A DNA stretch of 64,000 nt from Alteromonas sp. a30 (GCF_026788005.1 NZ_JABEPE010000009.1:124001-188000); one strand, 5' to 3'; positions 18,549 to 28,338 are shown, counted from the first letter of the stretch. A program made the numbers and translations. The notes: a model not told the origin generated them from the letters alone.

Positions 18549-19219
18549 CAGATTTAATCAGTACCCTACAACGTACAGCACGACGTATCTTCAAGACTCA
18601 TTTGCTACCGCCACAGTGGCACAATTTGGCTATTGGCGAATTACCATTATTGGCCGTGGATCTAGAGCTTACTAGCCTAGAGCGAGATGCCAATATTGTG
18701 TCCTTCGGCTGGGTTTGCTGTGAACGACAAAAAATTCGCATGGAAAGTGCTTTCCATGAAGTCATAAAAACCGAGGCCGATTTACAACAAAGCCCGACAA
18801 TCCACGGCATCACTAATCAAGACGTGACTCAGGGCAAAGACCTACGTCCGATCCTTACACGCTTATTGCAATACGCTGAAACCCATATCTGGGTTTTTCA
18901 CAACGCGTTACTTGATACCAATGCACTGAAAAACGCTTGCCGGACTTTGGATATTGATTTCCCTGAGTTCACTTACTTCGATACCTTGCAAATGGCTCGA
19001 TACCTTTTACTTAAAAAGCAACATCCAATTGGTCCCAAGGATCTCACTCTTGTGAATTGCAGAAAGCGCTATGGTTTAGGCAACATCAATGCACACAATG
19101 CGCTTTCTGATGCGATGGCAACCATGGAACTCGCCTTGTTGCAACTGCATGAGTTTTCCCCGAAAGGGAGTGAGCCTTTACACCAGTTAATTCGGACCGA
19201 AGCGGTTTCAATCAGCTAA
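18545..19219 (+). CDS. DnaQ-like DEDDh 3'-5' exonuclease
   Basis: 224 residues. All DEDDh residues are visible: AVDLELT (D and E), FHNALLDTNALK (D), and HNALSDAMAT (H and D). The family includes the proofreading subunit of DNA polymerase III and stand-alone exonucleases; this one is not the main DnaQ, given its divergent N-terminus and its fixed pairing with DUF294 proteins. It starts with TTG inside the TTGA overlap with the upstream stop; no ATG is available near the conserved N-terminus. Substrate is unknown. Confidence 0.85.
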   Translation: MTDLISTLQRTARRIFKTHLLPPQWHNLAIGELPLLAVDLELTSLERDANIVSFGWVCCERQKIRMESAFHEVIKTEADLQQSPTIHGITNQDVTQGKDLRPILTRLLQYAETHIWVFHNALLDTNALKNACRTLDIDFPEFTYFDTLQMARYLLLKKQHPIGPKDLTLVNCRKRYGLGNINAHNALSDAMATMELALLQLHEFSPKGSEPLHQLIRTEAVSIS

Positions 19220-19358
19220 TACCAAGACAAGGCTAACCAACATTCAACGCTGTAACCTGTTCTTGTTCCATCGAAAACGCTCATCTATACTGCCCAAGCA
19301 CAGTATTCACAGGTTGCAAGATTATTACCGCAAAACGCATAAGTAACAGAGAGAAACC

Positions 19359-20504
19359 ATGAACTTTTCTTATTCTAATCCAACTCAAATTCAATTCGGT
19401 CAGGGACAAATTGCCAGCATTGCTCAACTCATCCCAAAAGATAAAAAAGTCCTATTGGTATATGGCGGCGGCTCGATTAAGCAAAACGGTATTTACAATC
19501 AAGTCATCACAGCATTACAAGGTCATGCTGTTGTTGAATTTGCGGGTGTTAAACCGAACCCTATCGTGGAACAGCTAGACGATGCGGTTCAATTAGCCAG
19601 AAAAGAGCGCGTTGATTTTATTCTTGCCGTTGGCGGAGGCTCTGTTATTGATGCCGTAAAATATATTGCGGGTGCCTTTTACTATCAAGGCGAAGGCTGG
19701 GATATTCTTAAAAAACGGGTACCAGTGGAACGAGCTTTGCCGCTTGGCGCCATTCTAACACTCCCCGCAACAGGATCAGAGTCAAACCCTGCCTCTGTTA
19801 TTGGCAAAGCCTCAACGAATGAGAAACTAAGCTTTATTAGCCCAGCGGTACTGCCAAAGTTTGCGGTACTGGATCCAGATGTCATTAAAAGCCTTCCCGA
19901 GCGGCAAGTGGCGAATGGCGTTGTTGATGCGTTTGTGCATGTGTGTGAGCAATACTTGACCTATCCAACTCAAGCACTGGTGCAAGAAGGTTACGCAGAA
20001 GCCTTGCTAAAAACGTTACTGCAATTGGGGAAAACTATCGATCAACAAGACGATGCGTGGCGAGCAAACTTGATGTGGGCGGCCAATCAAGCCCTAAATG
20101 GACTCATTGGCACTGGCGTTCCGCAAGACTGGGCAACACATATGATTGGTCATGAATTAACGGCGCTGTATGGTGTTGATCACGCACGCTCTTTGGCAAT
20201 TATACAACCTGCGTTGTTACGCAATCAGCTTGAGAATAAACGCGCAAAGCTTATGCAACTGGGTAAAAACGTATTTAACCTAACCGAAACCGACACTTTA
20301 GCGGAAGACACCATACAAGCGATGGAAGCGTTTTATTTAAGCCTGAAAGTAGAAACACGCCTAACGTCATATGGTCAGGATAAAGACACTGCGATAGAAG
20401 CGGTTATTGCAAACTTGAAAAGTCATGGCATGGCACGTTTAGGGGAGAAGCAGGCAATCGGCATTAACCATTGTCGCGAGATATTAGCGCAAGCTATCGA
20501 CTAA
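19359..20504 (+). CDS. yqhD: Iron-containing alcohol dehydrogenase, YqhD-like aldehyde reductase
   Basis: 381 residues of the group III metal-dependent alcohol dehydrogenase family. The N-terminal Rossmann-like domain has VGGGSVIDAVKYIAG; LPATGSESNPASVI lines the cofactor site; the metal ligands are visible as D190 and H194 (VVDAFVHVCEQYL) and H265 and H275 (GHELTALYGVDHA). The E. coli enzyme reduces short aldehydes with NADPH and helps in carbonyl and lipid-peroxide detoxification. It stands alone with its own promoter region. The symbol is by resemblance; a butanol-dehydrogenase-type role is possible. Confidence 0.85.
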   Translation: MNFSYSNPTQIQFGQGQIASIAQLIPKDKKVLLVYGGGSIKQNGIYNQVITALQGHAVVEFAGVKPNPIVEQLDDAVQLARKERVDFILAVGGGSVIDAVKYIAGAFYYQGEGWDILKKRVPVERALPLGAILTLPATGSESNPASVIGKASTNEKLSFISPAVLPKFAVLDPDVIKSLPERQVANGVVDAFVHVCEQYLTYPTQALVQEGYAEALLKTLLQLGKTIDQQDDAWRANLMWAANQALNGLIGTGVPQDWATHMIGHELTALYGVDHARSLAIIQPALLRNQLENKRAKLMQLGKNVFNLTETDTLAEDTIQAMEAFYLSLKVETRLTSYGQDKDTAIEAVIANLKSHGMARLGEKQAIGINHCREILAQAID

Positions 20505-20585
20505 TACTTAAGTTCACATCTCAAGTTGGAAAATTGCTGCTTATACTTACTGTAAACTGCAACAAAATAGATAAGGCCAACTTCA

Positions 20586-20951
20586 ATGGAAAAACGACAC
20601 TTTTCTCGCATAATGATTGAGAGTGAAGTCGAGCTTAGTTCCGGTGAATTTAAGTGGCGTAGTCATCTCATCGACTTATCACTTAAAGGGGCATTAATAG
20701 AGTGCCCCTCCCAGTTTATACCGAATATCTCGGCAAAACTTCACATTAAAATATTACTGCCTAGTCATCCTCAAGAAATTGAGTTTGATGGCACCGTTTG
20801 TCATATTGAACAGAATAATTTGGGCATTCGATGCGACAAAATGGATATTTTCAGCGTTTCTGAGTTGCGAAAAATGCTTGAACTTAACCTCGGCAATGAA
20901 GACTTACTCAATAGGGAATTACACGCTTTAGCTGAGAATGGCTCACATTAA
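20586..20951 (+). CDS. Small PilZ-domain protein (probable c-di-GMP receptor)
   Basis: 121 residues, a single PilZ domain. Both ligand motifs are intact: RHFSR near the N-terminus (RxxxR) and DLSLKGALI (D/NxSxxG). This predicts binding of cyclic di-GMP in the cytosol; the output partner is unknown. It is convergent with radA and their stop codons overlap by 4 bases, leaving no terminator between them. Confidence 0.88.
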   Translation: MEKRHFSRIMIESEVELSSGEFKWRSHLIDLSLKGALIECPSQFIPNISAKLHIKILLPSHPQEIEFDGTVCHIEQNNLGIRCDKMDIFSVSELRKMLELNLGNEDLLNRELHALAENGSH

Positions 20952-22303
20952 AAGTGCTCCAATGCCTCTTTAAGCTGTGTTACAGGAATCACTTCCATAC
21001 CAAGGTCATGCTTAGGCACATTAGACTTTGGCACAATAGCACGCTTAAAACCGTGTTTTGCCGCTTCAGATAATCGCTCAGTGCCATTCGGTACTGGGCG
21101 AATTTCTCCGGCTAATCCCACTTCTCCGAAGACGATTAGATCTTGAGGTAACGAACGATTTCGGAAACTGGAAACAAGCGCCAAGATCAATGCCAGATCT
21201 GCACCTGTTTCAGCCACTTTGACACCGCCAACCACGTTAATAAATACATCCTGATCCGACATTTGCACTTCACCGTGCCGATGTAAAATCGCCAACAACA
21301 TCGCTAAACGATTTTGCTCCGCACCAACGGCGACTCGACGAGGGTGTCCACCTTGGGAGTAATCGACGAGCGCCTGCACCTCAACCAACAGAGGACGACT
21401 TCCTTCCCAAATAACAAACACAACTGTCCCCGGTGCATGTATTTCCGAACGATTCAAAAATATCGCCGACGGATTTTTCACTTCTTTCATGCCCTTTTCT
21501 GTCATGGCAAAAACGCCTAGCTCATTGACGGCACCAAAGCGGTTCTTATGCCCCCGTAATGTGCGATAGCGGCTGTCGTTATCACCATCCAACATCATGG
21601 AACAATCTATACAATGTTCTAAAACTTTCGGGCCAGCCAAGCTGCCGTCTTTAGTCACGTGCCCTACCACAAACATCGCCACACTATTTTGCTTCGCATA
21701 ACGTGTGAGATACGCAGCGCTTTCACGCACCTGAGACACACTCCCCGGCGAAGATTGAATACTTGCCATGTGCATAACCTGAATGGAGTCAATAACCATC
21801 ACTTCCGGCTTTTCTTGTTGTGCGAGCTGACAAATGTTTTCGATATTAGTTTCTGCGAGCACGCGCAGTTTGTCGGTTGGCAACCCCAAACGCTGAGCCC
21901 GCATGGCTACTTGCTGTAGGGATTCCTCACCAGTGACATACATGGTGCGTTTACTTTGCGCTAGTTGGCACATGACTTGAAGCAGTAAGGTGCTTTTCCC
22001 TGCCCCCGGTGAACCACCAATAAGCATTGCTGCGCCCGGCACGATACCGCCTCCTAGCACCCGATCTAATTCTGAAAAACCCGAATGCACTCTGGGTAAG
22101 GCTTGTAAATCAATTTCGTTTAGGTTCTGGACGCGTGCTAAGGTGCTCCCGGCATAGCCACTGCGCACGGAATCGGCTTTGCCTCCCGCCACCACAATTT
22201 CCGTTAATGTATTCCACGTACCGCAAGCATTGCATTGCCCCTGCCAGCGAGGATGATCTGCGCCGCAATCGTTGCACACAAACGCCGATTTGGTTTTAGC
22301 CAT
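20948..22303 (-). CDS. radA: DNA repair protein RadA
   Basis: 451 residues: an N-terminal C4 zinc finger (CNDCGADHPRWQGQCNAC), a RecA-like ATPase with Walker A GGSPGAGKST, the RadA-specific KNRFG motif, and a C-terminal Lon-like domain (DVFINVVGGVKVAETGADLALILALVSS). RadA drives branch migration during recombinational repair. The start at 22303 is chosen over 22336 because AAGGA precedes it and MAKTKSAFVCNDCG matches the family start. Confidence 0.96.
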   Translation of the reverse strand: MAKTKSAFVCNDCGADHPRWQGQCNACGTWNTLTEIVVAGGKADSVRSGYAGSTLARVQNLNEIDLQALPRVHSGFSELDRVLGGGIVPGAAMLIGGSPGAGKSTLLLQVMCQLAQSKRTMYVTGEESLQQVAMRAQRLGLPTDKLRVLAETNIENICQLAQQEKPEVMVIDSIQVMHMASIQSSPGSVSQVRESAAYLTRYAKQNSVAMFVVGHVTKDGSLAGPKVLEHCIDCSMMLDGDNDSRYRTLRGHKNRFGAVNELGVFAMTEKGMKEVKNPSAIFLNRSEIHAPGTVVFVIWEGSRPLLVEVQALVDYSQGGHPRRVAVGAEQNRLAMLLAILHRHGEVQMSDQDVFINVVGGVKVAETGADLALILALVSSFRNRSLPQDLIVFGEVGLAGEIRPVPNGTERLSEAAKHGFKRAIVPKSNVPKHDLGMEVIPVTQLKEALEHF

Positions 22304-22587
22304 TGCTTTTTCCTTAACTGATGCATCATTTATCAATGTCGGACAGAATTCTAAAGTAATTCCTACTCAAAAACACTGTTTAAATTTACAGTTAATTTCA
22401 CTTTTTAAGTGCTAAGTGTGAATAATATGTCCCACGATAGCTTGTCTGATTAGAGAAATTCCCACATACTGCCGATATGGCTTGTAGAAGTCGCGCAAAG
22501 CGTGCAAGTGAAAGCTTAAACTGATTAATACGGCATCTAGCCGCGCTCGAATAATTCAAATACGCAGTTTAATGGTAATTCGGTCTC

Positions 22588-25116
22588 ATGAATCAAGATT
22601 TAGAGAAATACAGCAGCATAATTGAAAAACTGAAGCCCTTCGTTAATGAACCCGACTTCAACAAAATTTTAAATCAATTAGCCAGTAATATTCCCAACCA
22701 CAAACGCTTCCTTATCAAAATGGAATTAAAGCGCCTAGCTCGTCCTTGTGTACGAGTGATCGATTTACGAGGCCGCGTTGCAGGGGAATGTGAAATCTTC
22801 GAATATGACAATATCACACATTTTCTTGATGAAACTGCGCGTGAAGTTTTCGAAAAAGAAGTCCGTATCTATGGCGAATATACACTCGGCGTTTACGAAG
22901 CTGTAACGACAACAGAAAATAACTTCCGTGTCATGCAAAGGAAGAAAGAAGAGACCGATAAAACCCAAACCGCTCAACCTGAGGTTGTTAAAGACAAAGT
23001 TGCCGCCACAGAAGAAGACGAAAACACCAACCCTTACATCGTCCCGGCTCACTCATTTGCACATCAACCGCAACGTAGCGAAGAACGCATGAATTTTGCG
23101 GTCGCCATTGAATTATTTTCTGAATTCAATCAGTCGACTCATGGGGTTACAATCGATTTATCGGTAAATGGACTACAGTTTAAAACCGACTTAAAAACGC
23201 CGTTTAAAATTGGAGAAGACTTCAATGTTTTCTTCCGAGGTCTTGAGAAAGAATACGCCTTGGATAAACGTAATGGCATCCCCTATCAAGTGGTTAAAAT
23301 TGAGACTTCGAATAAAGAGCAACGTATTGGCTTAAAACGCATTGTTACCGATAAGACAGCCTATTTCACCACCTTTCTTGAGCAGTTTATTAGAGGCAAT
23401 AAGCGTCGGTACAAAGTCAATATTGACAACACCTTGCAAGCTATCCGCAGCAAGACTTATGAGCAATATTACATTCCAAACTTTACCTCTATTCCTGTTT
23501 ACATTGGAAATATTAAGGGCGTTTATTCACCTCGTTTTGTGCTCACTAATGACTGTAATAAAAGCAGCATTTATTATTGGGCGAACGAGCATAATGAATT
23601 ATTGCTTGGTTATCTCCTCAATCCAAAGCGTCTAACACATGCCATTAGCAAAGGAATCAACGAATTCTATGTGTATGTATTTAATAACATCAGTAACGAT
23701 AAGGTGTTTTTCTATTCGTTAAGTAATGTTGAAGTGGATAGCAGCAATGCATTAATGAAGGTGTTTCAGGGCTTTGCTTCAAAAAAAGTTAGCTGGCGTA
23801 TGTACAAGGTACAGCTAACACAAGTGGATATAAATCAAAGTTACCGCCCGCTTTCGCTACCAAATGATATTGGCGACAACGTTAGAAAAGAAAATCAACC
23901 GCCTCCGCCGCGATTACTGGCGAGGCTTAAAAATGTTAGCCACTTAGCATTAGTCACTGAAGTATCCGATGATACGTCAATTCACGCTTATCAAAGGCAA
24001 CCCGCCGCAAAGAGCCATTTACCGCTCATCAAAAAGCTGGTGCATACACGTACGCAAGTACACCCCAAAATAGACTTATTCCGATTCAAGTATCAAAACC
24101 TGCGCGTTGAAAACCGCTTTCAACTGCGTACCCCAGTGATAATTGAGCATCTTGGTTCAACAATGAAAGGCATTACAGACGATGTTTCTACTGGCGGGTT
24201 ACGCATTGAGTTAGAAGAAGCATTTAACGGTCAGGCATTTTCCATTATCAATGCGGCTTTTCCAAAGCTACAAGGCATGACCAGCAAATATAAGTTACAA
24301 GATCTCCCTTACGAAGTACGTAATGTGTCGAAAGACGGGAAGGTGTTGAACCTCAAAACCTTTAAAGAAGAATCCAATGCTAAAACCCCCATCGCTTCAT
24401 TGTTCTTTTCAGAGTTAATTAAATCCAATCGTTCTAAGTTGAAAATGGATCAAGATGAAGAAGAAATGCCCGGTATGGGAGAAGCCTTGAAGAATATCTA
24501 CGCGAATAACGTACAAAACATTGGCTTCTTCATTCGTAAAGATGGCGTTCACCTCATTCCTGATGCAATGACAATACCGACGGTTTCTTCGCCATTATTG
24601 ACACTCTTTTCCTTCGGTACGGAAGCGCAATCCGAAACGATGAACGCATACCCTCTGTACTGTGCGCCGGGTAATGACAAAGAGTTTATTGCCGACACAC
24701 TCAAAGAGATGCGAATGAGCAACAAGCCGGTGAGTCGTGAATTATTTATCCGTTTTGATCCAAGCAAAACGGATTATCATGAAGCCATAAAAGGTCGCTT
24801 CAGTGATACCTTCGCCACACTGGAAGAACAAAGGAATTATATTCAGTTGGCAGTCGAACAAGGGCAATTTTATGCGATAAAAATATTTATTGCCCGAACA
24901 GGTCGCCCGGATACCGATGTACTCAGGCTAGAAATGAGTTACGTTAATATGTACGCCCAACACAAGGCGAAGTCGTTAGAACAAAGTCTATGGGATGTTG
25001 CCGGTGTAGGCGACATCATCGATATTACCGATGAAGCACTACGTCGAAACGGCTTTGATAATGCCGTGATTAAATCGAATAAATCCGCAATGCAAAATAA
25101 GGTTGTTAACACTTAA
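22588..25116 (+). CDS. Large multi-domain PilZ protein
   Basis: 842 residues, soluble, with no signal peptide or membrane segment. Two PilZ-type regions carry the binding motifs: RSEERMNFAVAIE with IDLSVNGLQF (~163-195) and RVENRFQLR with DDVSTGGLRI (~505-540). The rest (about 260-500 and 610-842) shows no family I can name; it may contain degenerate PilZ or YcgR-N-like beta domains. Proteins of this length next to radA are familiar in Shewanella and relatives. The role is presumably a c-di-GMP-responsive scaffold or effector for surface behaviour; the target is unknown. The gene is monocistronic, with a perfect inverted repeat just after the stop. Confidence 0.8.
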   Translation: MNQDLEKYSSIIEKLKPFVNEPDFNKILNQLASNIPNHKRFLIKMELKRLARPCVRVIDLRGRVAGECEIFEYDNITHFLDETAREVFEKEVRIYGEYTLGVYEAVTTTENNFRVMQRKKEETDKTQTAQPEVVKDKVAATEEDENTNPYIVPAHSFAHQPQRSEERMNFAVAIELFSEFNQSTHGVTIDLSVNGLQFKTDLKTPFKIGEDFNVFFRGLEKEYALDKRNGIPYQVVKIETSNKEQRIGLKRIVTDKTAYFTTFLEQFIRGNKRRYKVNIDNTLQAIRSKTYEQYYIPNFTSIPVYIGNIKGVYSPRFVLTNDCNKSSIYYWANEHNELLLGYLLNPKRLTHAISKGINEFYVYVFNNISNDKVFFYSLSNVEVDSSNALMKVFQGFASKKVSWRMYKVQLTQVDINQSYRPLSLPNDIGDNVRKENQPPPPRLLARLKNVSHLALVTEVSDDTSIHAYQRQPAAKSHLPLIKKLVHTRTQVHPKIDLFRFKYQNLRVENRFQLRTPVIIEHLGSTMKGITDDVSTGGLRIELEEAFNGQAFSIINAAFPKLQGMTSKYKLQDLPYEVRNVSKDGKVLNLKTFKEESNAKTPIASLFFSELIKSNRSKLKMDQDEEEMPGMGEALKNIYANNVQNIGFFIRKDGVHLIPDAMTIPTVSSPLLTLFSFGTEAQSETMNAYPLYCAPGNDKEFIADTLKEMRMSNKPVSRELFIRFDPSKTDYHEAIKGRFSDTFATLEEQRNYIQLAVEQGQFYAIKIFIARTGRPDTDVLRLEMSYVNMYAQHKAKSLEQSLWDVAGVGDIIDITDEALRRNGFDNAVIKSNKSAMQNKVVNT

Positions 25117-25444
25117 TCCTTCAGATGCCATTAATGTCACAAACTGTCATTAATGGCACTTTCACACCTAAGCAGTAACATCAAAATCCACCTACACTCT
25201 TAAAATACAGGTCCTTTGTGGCTCTGGTAACTCAACCTCTACCAACGATCGTTATGATTGGCGCAAGGACCAATAGAAAAACGCTTTAATTTTCACTTTT
25301 CAACAAGACTTTTCACATTGGCACAGCTTATGCTCTTTGTAGAATCAAAGGCATAAAAGAGTCTTTAACTTGTTTCGATGGCTATGAATTCTTTTGGCGA
25401 CCGGAGCTAGACGGAATTACGTTTTATTATATTTAGGAGTCGTA
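25117..25444. other. Intergenic region upstream of cydA
   Basis: 328 bases without a gene. It holds an 11-bp perfect inverted repeat TGCCATTAATG / CATTAATGGCA (25126-25136 and 25148-25158, 11-base loop) and, near 25254-25273, ATTGG...CCAAT. I see no clean FNR or ArcA box, although cyd operons are usually under oxygen control. A strong Shine-Dalgarno (AGGAG) precedes cydA. Confidence 0.5.
25126..25158. repeat. 11-bp perfect inverted repeat after the large PilZ gene
   Basis: TGCCATTAATG and CATTAATGGCA with an 11-base spacer, 10 bases after the stop of the PilZ gene. It lacks a T-run, so it is either a weak transcript end or an operator for cydA. Confidence 0.55.
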
Positions 25445-27016
25445 ATGAACGAAACGCTGATAGAGCTATCTCGGTGGCAATTTGCCCTTACCGCGATGTT
25501 CCACTTTATTTTTGTTCCATTAACCTTGGGGTTAACCTTTTTACTTGCCATCATGGAATCCGTATATGTGATGACGGGTAAAGAGATTTACAAAAAAATG
25601 ACCCAGTTCTGGGGAAAATTGTTTGGAATTAACTTTGCTCTGGGAGTTGCCACGGGGTTAACCATGGAATTCCAGTTCGGTATGAATTGGTCTTACTACT
25701 CCCATTATGTGGGTGATATTTTTGGTGCCCCACTGGCCATTGAAGGCTTAATGGCATTCTTCCTTGAGTCCACCTTTGTTGGCCTGTTTTTCTTTGGTTG
25801 GGATAAAATGTCCAAAGTAAAACATTTAATGGCAACGTGGTTGGTCGCCTTCGGCTCTAATTTCTCAGCCCTTTGGATCCTGATTGCAAATGGCTGGATG
25901 CAGTACCCTGTTGGCGCCGAGTTTAATATCGAATCCATGCGCATGGAAATGACCAGCTTCTCCGATGTCATCTTTAACCCTGTCGCACAAGTGAAGTTCG
26001 TGCATACCGTGGCCGCAGGTTACGTAACTGGCGCAATGTTTGTTCTCGCAATTTCAAGTTACTACCTTCTTAAGCATCGTGAGATCGCGTTTGCTCGTCG
26101 TTCTTTCGCCATCGCAGCCAGCTTTGGTTTAGCTTCCATTATCTCTGTCATTATTTTGGGTGACGAGAGTGGTTACGAACTCGGTGATGTGCAAAAAGTG
26201 AAGCTCGCCGCCGTTGAAGCGGAATACGATACCCATCCCGCTCCCGCTCCTTTTACTATATTCGGTATTCCTAATGATGAAAAAGAAACTACTGAATATG
26301 CGCTGCGGATTCCGTGGTTAATGGGCTTAATTGCTACACGTTCGTTAGACGAAGAAGTGAAAGGCATAAAAGATATCAAGAAGGAAAATCGCGAAAAGAT
26401 CCTCAATGGTAGCCAAGCTTACGCCCTTCTGGATTCAGTGCGCGATGGCTCAGCTAGTGCTGATCAAAAGCTCATCTTTGAAGCAAACAAAGATCACTTA
26501 GGTTATGCCATGTTGCTGCAACCTTTTACGGATGATATTCGCTCCCCTTCTCAAGAAGCAATAGATAAGGCGGTTGATTACAGTATTCCTCCGGTCGCAC
26601 CATTATTCTGGAGCTTTAGAATTATGGTTGCCTCTGGTTTTGCCATGTTGGTGCTATTTGCGTTGGCATTTTGGTACAGCACGAAACATCAAATCACTAA
26701 GCCACGCTGGCTGTTAAAAGCATCGCTATTCAGTTTGCCACTACCTTGGGTCGCCGCAGAAGCAGGATGGTTTGTAGCAGAGTTTGGACGTCAACCTTGG
26801 TCCATTGCAGAAATTCTGCCAGTCCATGCCTCCGCATCAAATCTCAGTGTTGCTGAGGTGGCAACCACACTTGTGCTTTACACCAGCTTTTACGCTGTCA
26901 TGTTTATCATTGGTTTTTATTTAATGAGGAAGTTTGCGCGTAAAGGGCCTTCTGGAATGACTCATGACACAGAAAACTCAAGCGAAACACCATCTGTAGG
27001 AGGGATTAAAGCATGA
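25445..27016 (+). CDS. cydA: Cytochrome bd ubiquinol oxidase subunit I
   Basis: 523 residues, nine membrane helices. The N-terminus LSRWQFALTAMFHFIFVPLTLG carries the heme b595 His; GAPLAIEGLMAFFLESTFVGLF includes the conserved heme/proton-path Glu; ESGYELGDVQKVKLAAVEAEY opens the quinol loop; LPWVAAEAGWFVAEFGRQPW is the family hallmark. The quinol loop is the long type, as in E. coli. The enzyme oxidises ubiquinol and reduces oxygen with high affinity in the inner membrane. ATG at 25445 is used because AGGAG stands just before it; an in-frame codon at 25394 is not plausible. It overlaps cydB by 4 bases. Confidence 0.97.
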   Translation: MNETLIELSRWQFALTAMFHFIFVPLTLGLTFLLAIMESVYVMTGKEIYKKMTQFWGKLFGINFALGVATGLTMEFQFGMNWSYYSHYVGDIFGAPLAIEGLMAFFLESTFVGLFFFGWDKMSKVKHLMATWLVAFGSNFSALWILIANGWMQYPVGAEFNIESMRMEMTSFSDVIFNPVAQVKFVHTVAAGYVTGAMFVLAISSYYLLKHREIAFARRSFAIAASFGLASIISVIILGDESGYELGDVQKVKLAAVEAEYDTHPAPAPFTIFGIPNDEKETTEYALRIPWLMGLIATRSLDEEVKGIKDIKKENREKILNGSQAYALLDSVRDGSASADQKLIFEANKDHLGYAMLLQPFTDDIRSPSQEAIDKAVDYSIPPVAPLFWSFRIMVASGFAMLVLFALAFWYSTKHQITKPRWLLKASLFSLPLPWVAAEAGWFVAEFGRQPWSIAEILPVHASASNLSVAEVATTLVLYTSFYAVMFIIGFYLMRKFARKGPSGMTHDTENSSETPSVGGIKA

Positions 27017-28149
27017 TTGATTATGAATTTTTACGCGTTGTTTGGTGGGTACTCGTTGGCGTGTTACTCATTGGCTTTGCCATCACAGATGGTTTTGATT
27101 TAGGCGTTGGCGCATTACTAACGCTAGTCGGCAAAACGGACGAAGATCGTCGGGTCATGATAAACACGATTGGACCTCACTGGGATGGCAATCAAGTTTG
27201 GTTTATTACGGCAGGCGGTGCGATTTTCGCGGCTTGGCCAATTATTTACGCTACCGCCTTTTCGGGTTTCTATTTAGCGTTAGCACTTACCTTGATAGCC
27301 TTATGGATGCGCCCTATTGGCTTTGACTATCGAAGTAAGTTACCCAGTGCTCAATGGCGAAAAGCATGGGACTGGGCTCTATTCGCAGGTGGATTTATCC
27401 CTGCTCTAATATTTGGCGTGGCATTCGGTAATTTACTGCAAGGCGTACCGTTTGAGTTCAGTAATAATCTACACCCAACCTATACAGGTAGCTTCTTTGG
27501 CTTGTTAAACCCCTTCGCCATTTTAGTTGGTTTGGTTTCTGTGGTCATGTTGCTTAACCACGGCGCGACTTGGTTACAAATGAAAACCACTGGTAGTTTG
27601 TTAGAAAGAGCAAGTCAGGTCTCTGTTTCACTTTCGCTAACGAATATAGTGTTATTTTCATTAGCAGGCGTGTGGGTTGCTTATGGCATTGATGGCTATG
27701 TACTGACATCAAGTATCGATACAGCAGCCACCTCCAATCCATTAGCCAAAACAGTAGAGATGCAAAACGGTGCATGGATGAATAATTATCAACAATATCC
27801 TTGGATGATAGTCGCCCCAGCACTGGGTATTTTAGGTGCGCTAGGTTGTGCGTTATTCAGCAAAAAGCAACATGCAGGAAAAGCCTTTGTGTTTAGTTCA
27901 CTTTCTATTACTGGCATTATTTTAACTGCTGGTTTCTCCATGTTTCCTTTCTTAATGCCTAGCTCAAGTATGCTGAATGCAAGCCTGACAATGTGGGATG
28001 CAACCTCCAGCTTTCTCACATTAAAGGTTATGTTTTATGTTGCCTGTATTTTTGTACCCATCGTACTTAGCTACACGGCTTATAGCTTCTGGGTGATGCG
28101 CGGACGCATTAAACAAGAGCAGTTAGACCAAAGCCATGCGATCTATTAA
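27013..28149 (+). CDS. cydB: Cytochrome bd ubiquinol oxidase subunit II
   Basis: 378 residues, about eight membrane helices, length as in E. coli. Diagnostic segments are GFAITDGFDLGVGALL, GPHWDGNQVWFITAGGAIFAAWP and MRPIGFDYRSK. It forms the heterodimer with CydA. It starts in an ATGA overlap with the cydA stop. Confidence 0.97.
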   Translation: MIDYEFLRVVWWVLVGVLLIGFAITDGFDLGVGALLTLVGKTDEDRRVMINTIGPHWDGNQVWFITAGGAIFAAWPIIYATAFSGFYLALALTLIALWMRPIGFDYRSKLPSAQWRKAWDWALFAGGFIPALIFGVAFGNLLQGVPFEFSNNLHPTYTGSFFGLLNPFAILVGLVSVVMLLNHGATWLQMKTTGSLLERASQVSVSLSLTNIVLFSLAGVWVAYGIDGYVLTSSIDTAATSNPLAKTVEMQNGAWMNNYQQYPWMIVAPALGILGALGCALFSKKQHAGKAFVFSSLSITGIILTAGFSMFPFLMPSSSMLNASLTMWDATSSFLTLKVMFYVACIFVPIVLSYTAYSFWVMRGRIKQEQLDQSHAIY

Positions 28150-28173
28150 TTAAGTTAAAGAAGGAGATACAAT

Positions 28174-28284
28174 ATGTGGTACTTCACTTGGATCTTAGGT
28201 GTCTTGTTAGCCTGCGCCTTCGGCATCATTAATGCGATGTGGCTTGAAGTCACAGAAGACTTAGACAGAAAAGACGACGCCTAG
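28174..28284 (+). CDS. cydX: Cytochrome bd small subunit CydX
   Basis: 36 residues: a single membrane helix with the family start MWYFTWILGVLLACAFGI, then an acidic tail (EVTEDLDRKDDA). CydX stabilises the CydAB heme sites. It follows cydB by 24 bases with an AAGGAG Shine-Dalgarno, and is too short for routine gene calling. Confidence 0.95.
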   Translation: MWYFTWILGVLLACAFGIINAMWLEVTEDLDRKDDA

Positions 28285-28300
28285 GTTTAGAGCAATAGGA

Positions 28301-28338
28301 GGTTGTGGCAACGCGGTAAAATAGGCCGAGCCACAACC
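28301..28338. repeat. 9-bp inverted repeat between cydX and cydD
   Basis: GGTTGTGGC (28301-28309) and GCCACAACC (28330-28338), perfect, 20-base loop. There is no T-run, so it is more likely an mRNA stabilising or processing hairpin that separates cydABX from cydDC expression than a full terminator. Confidence 0.55.
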
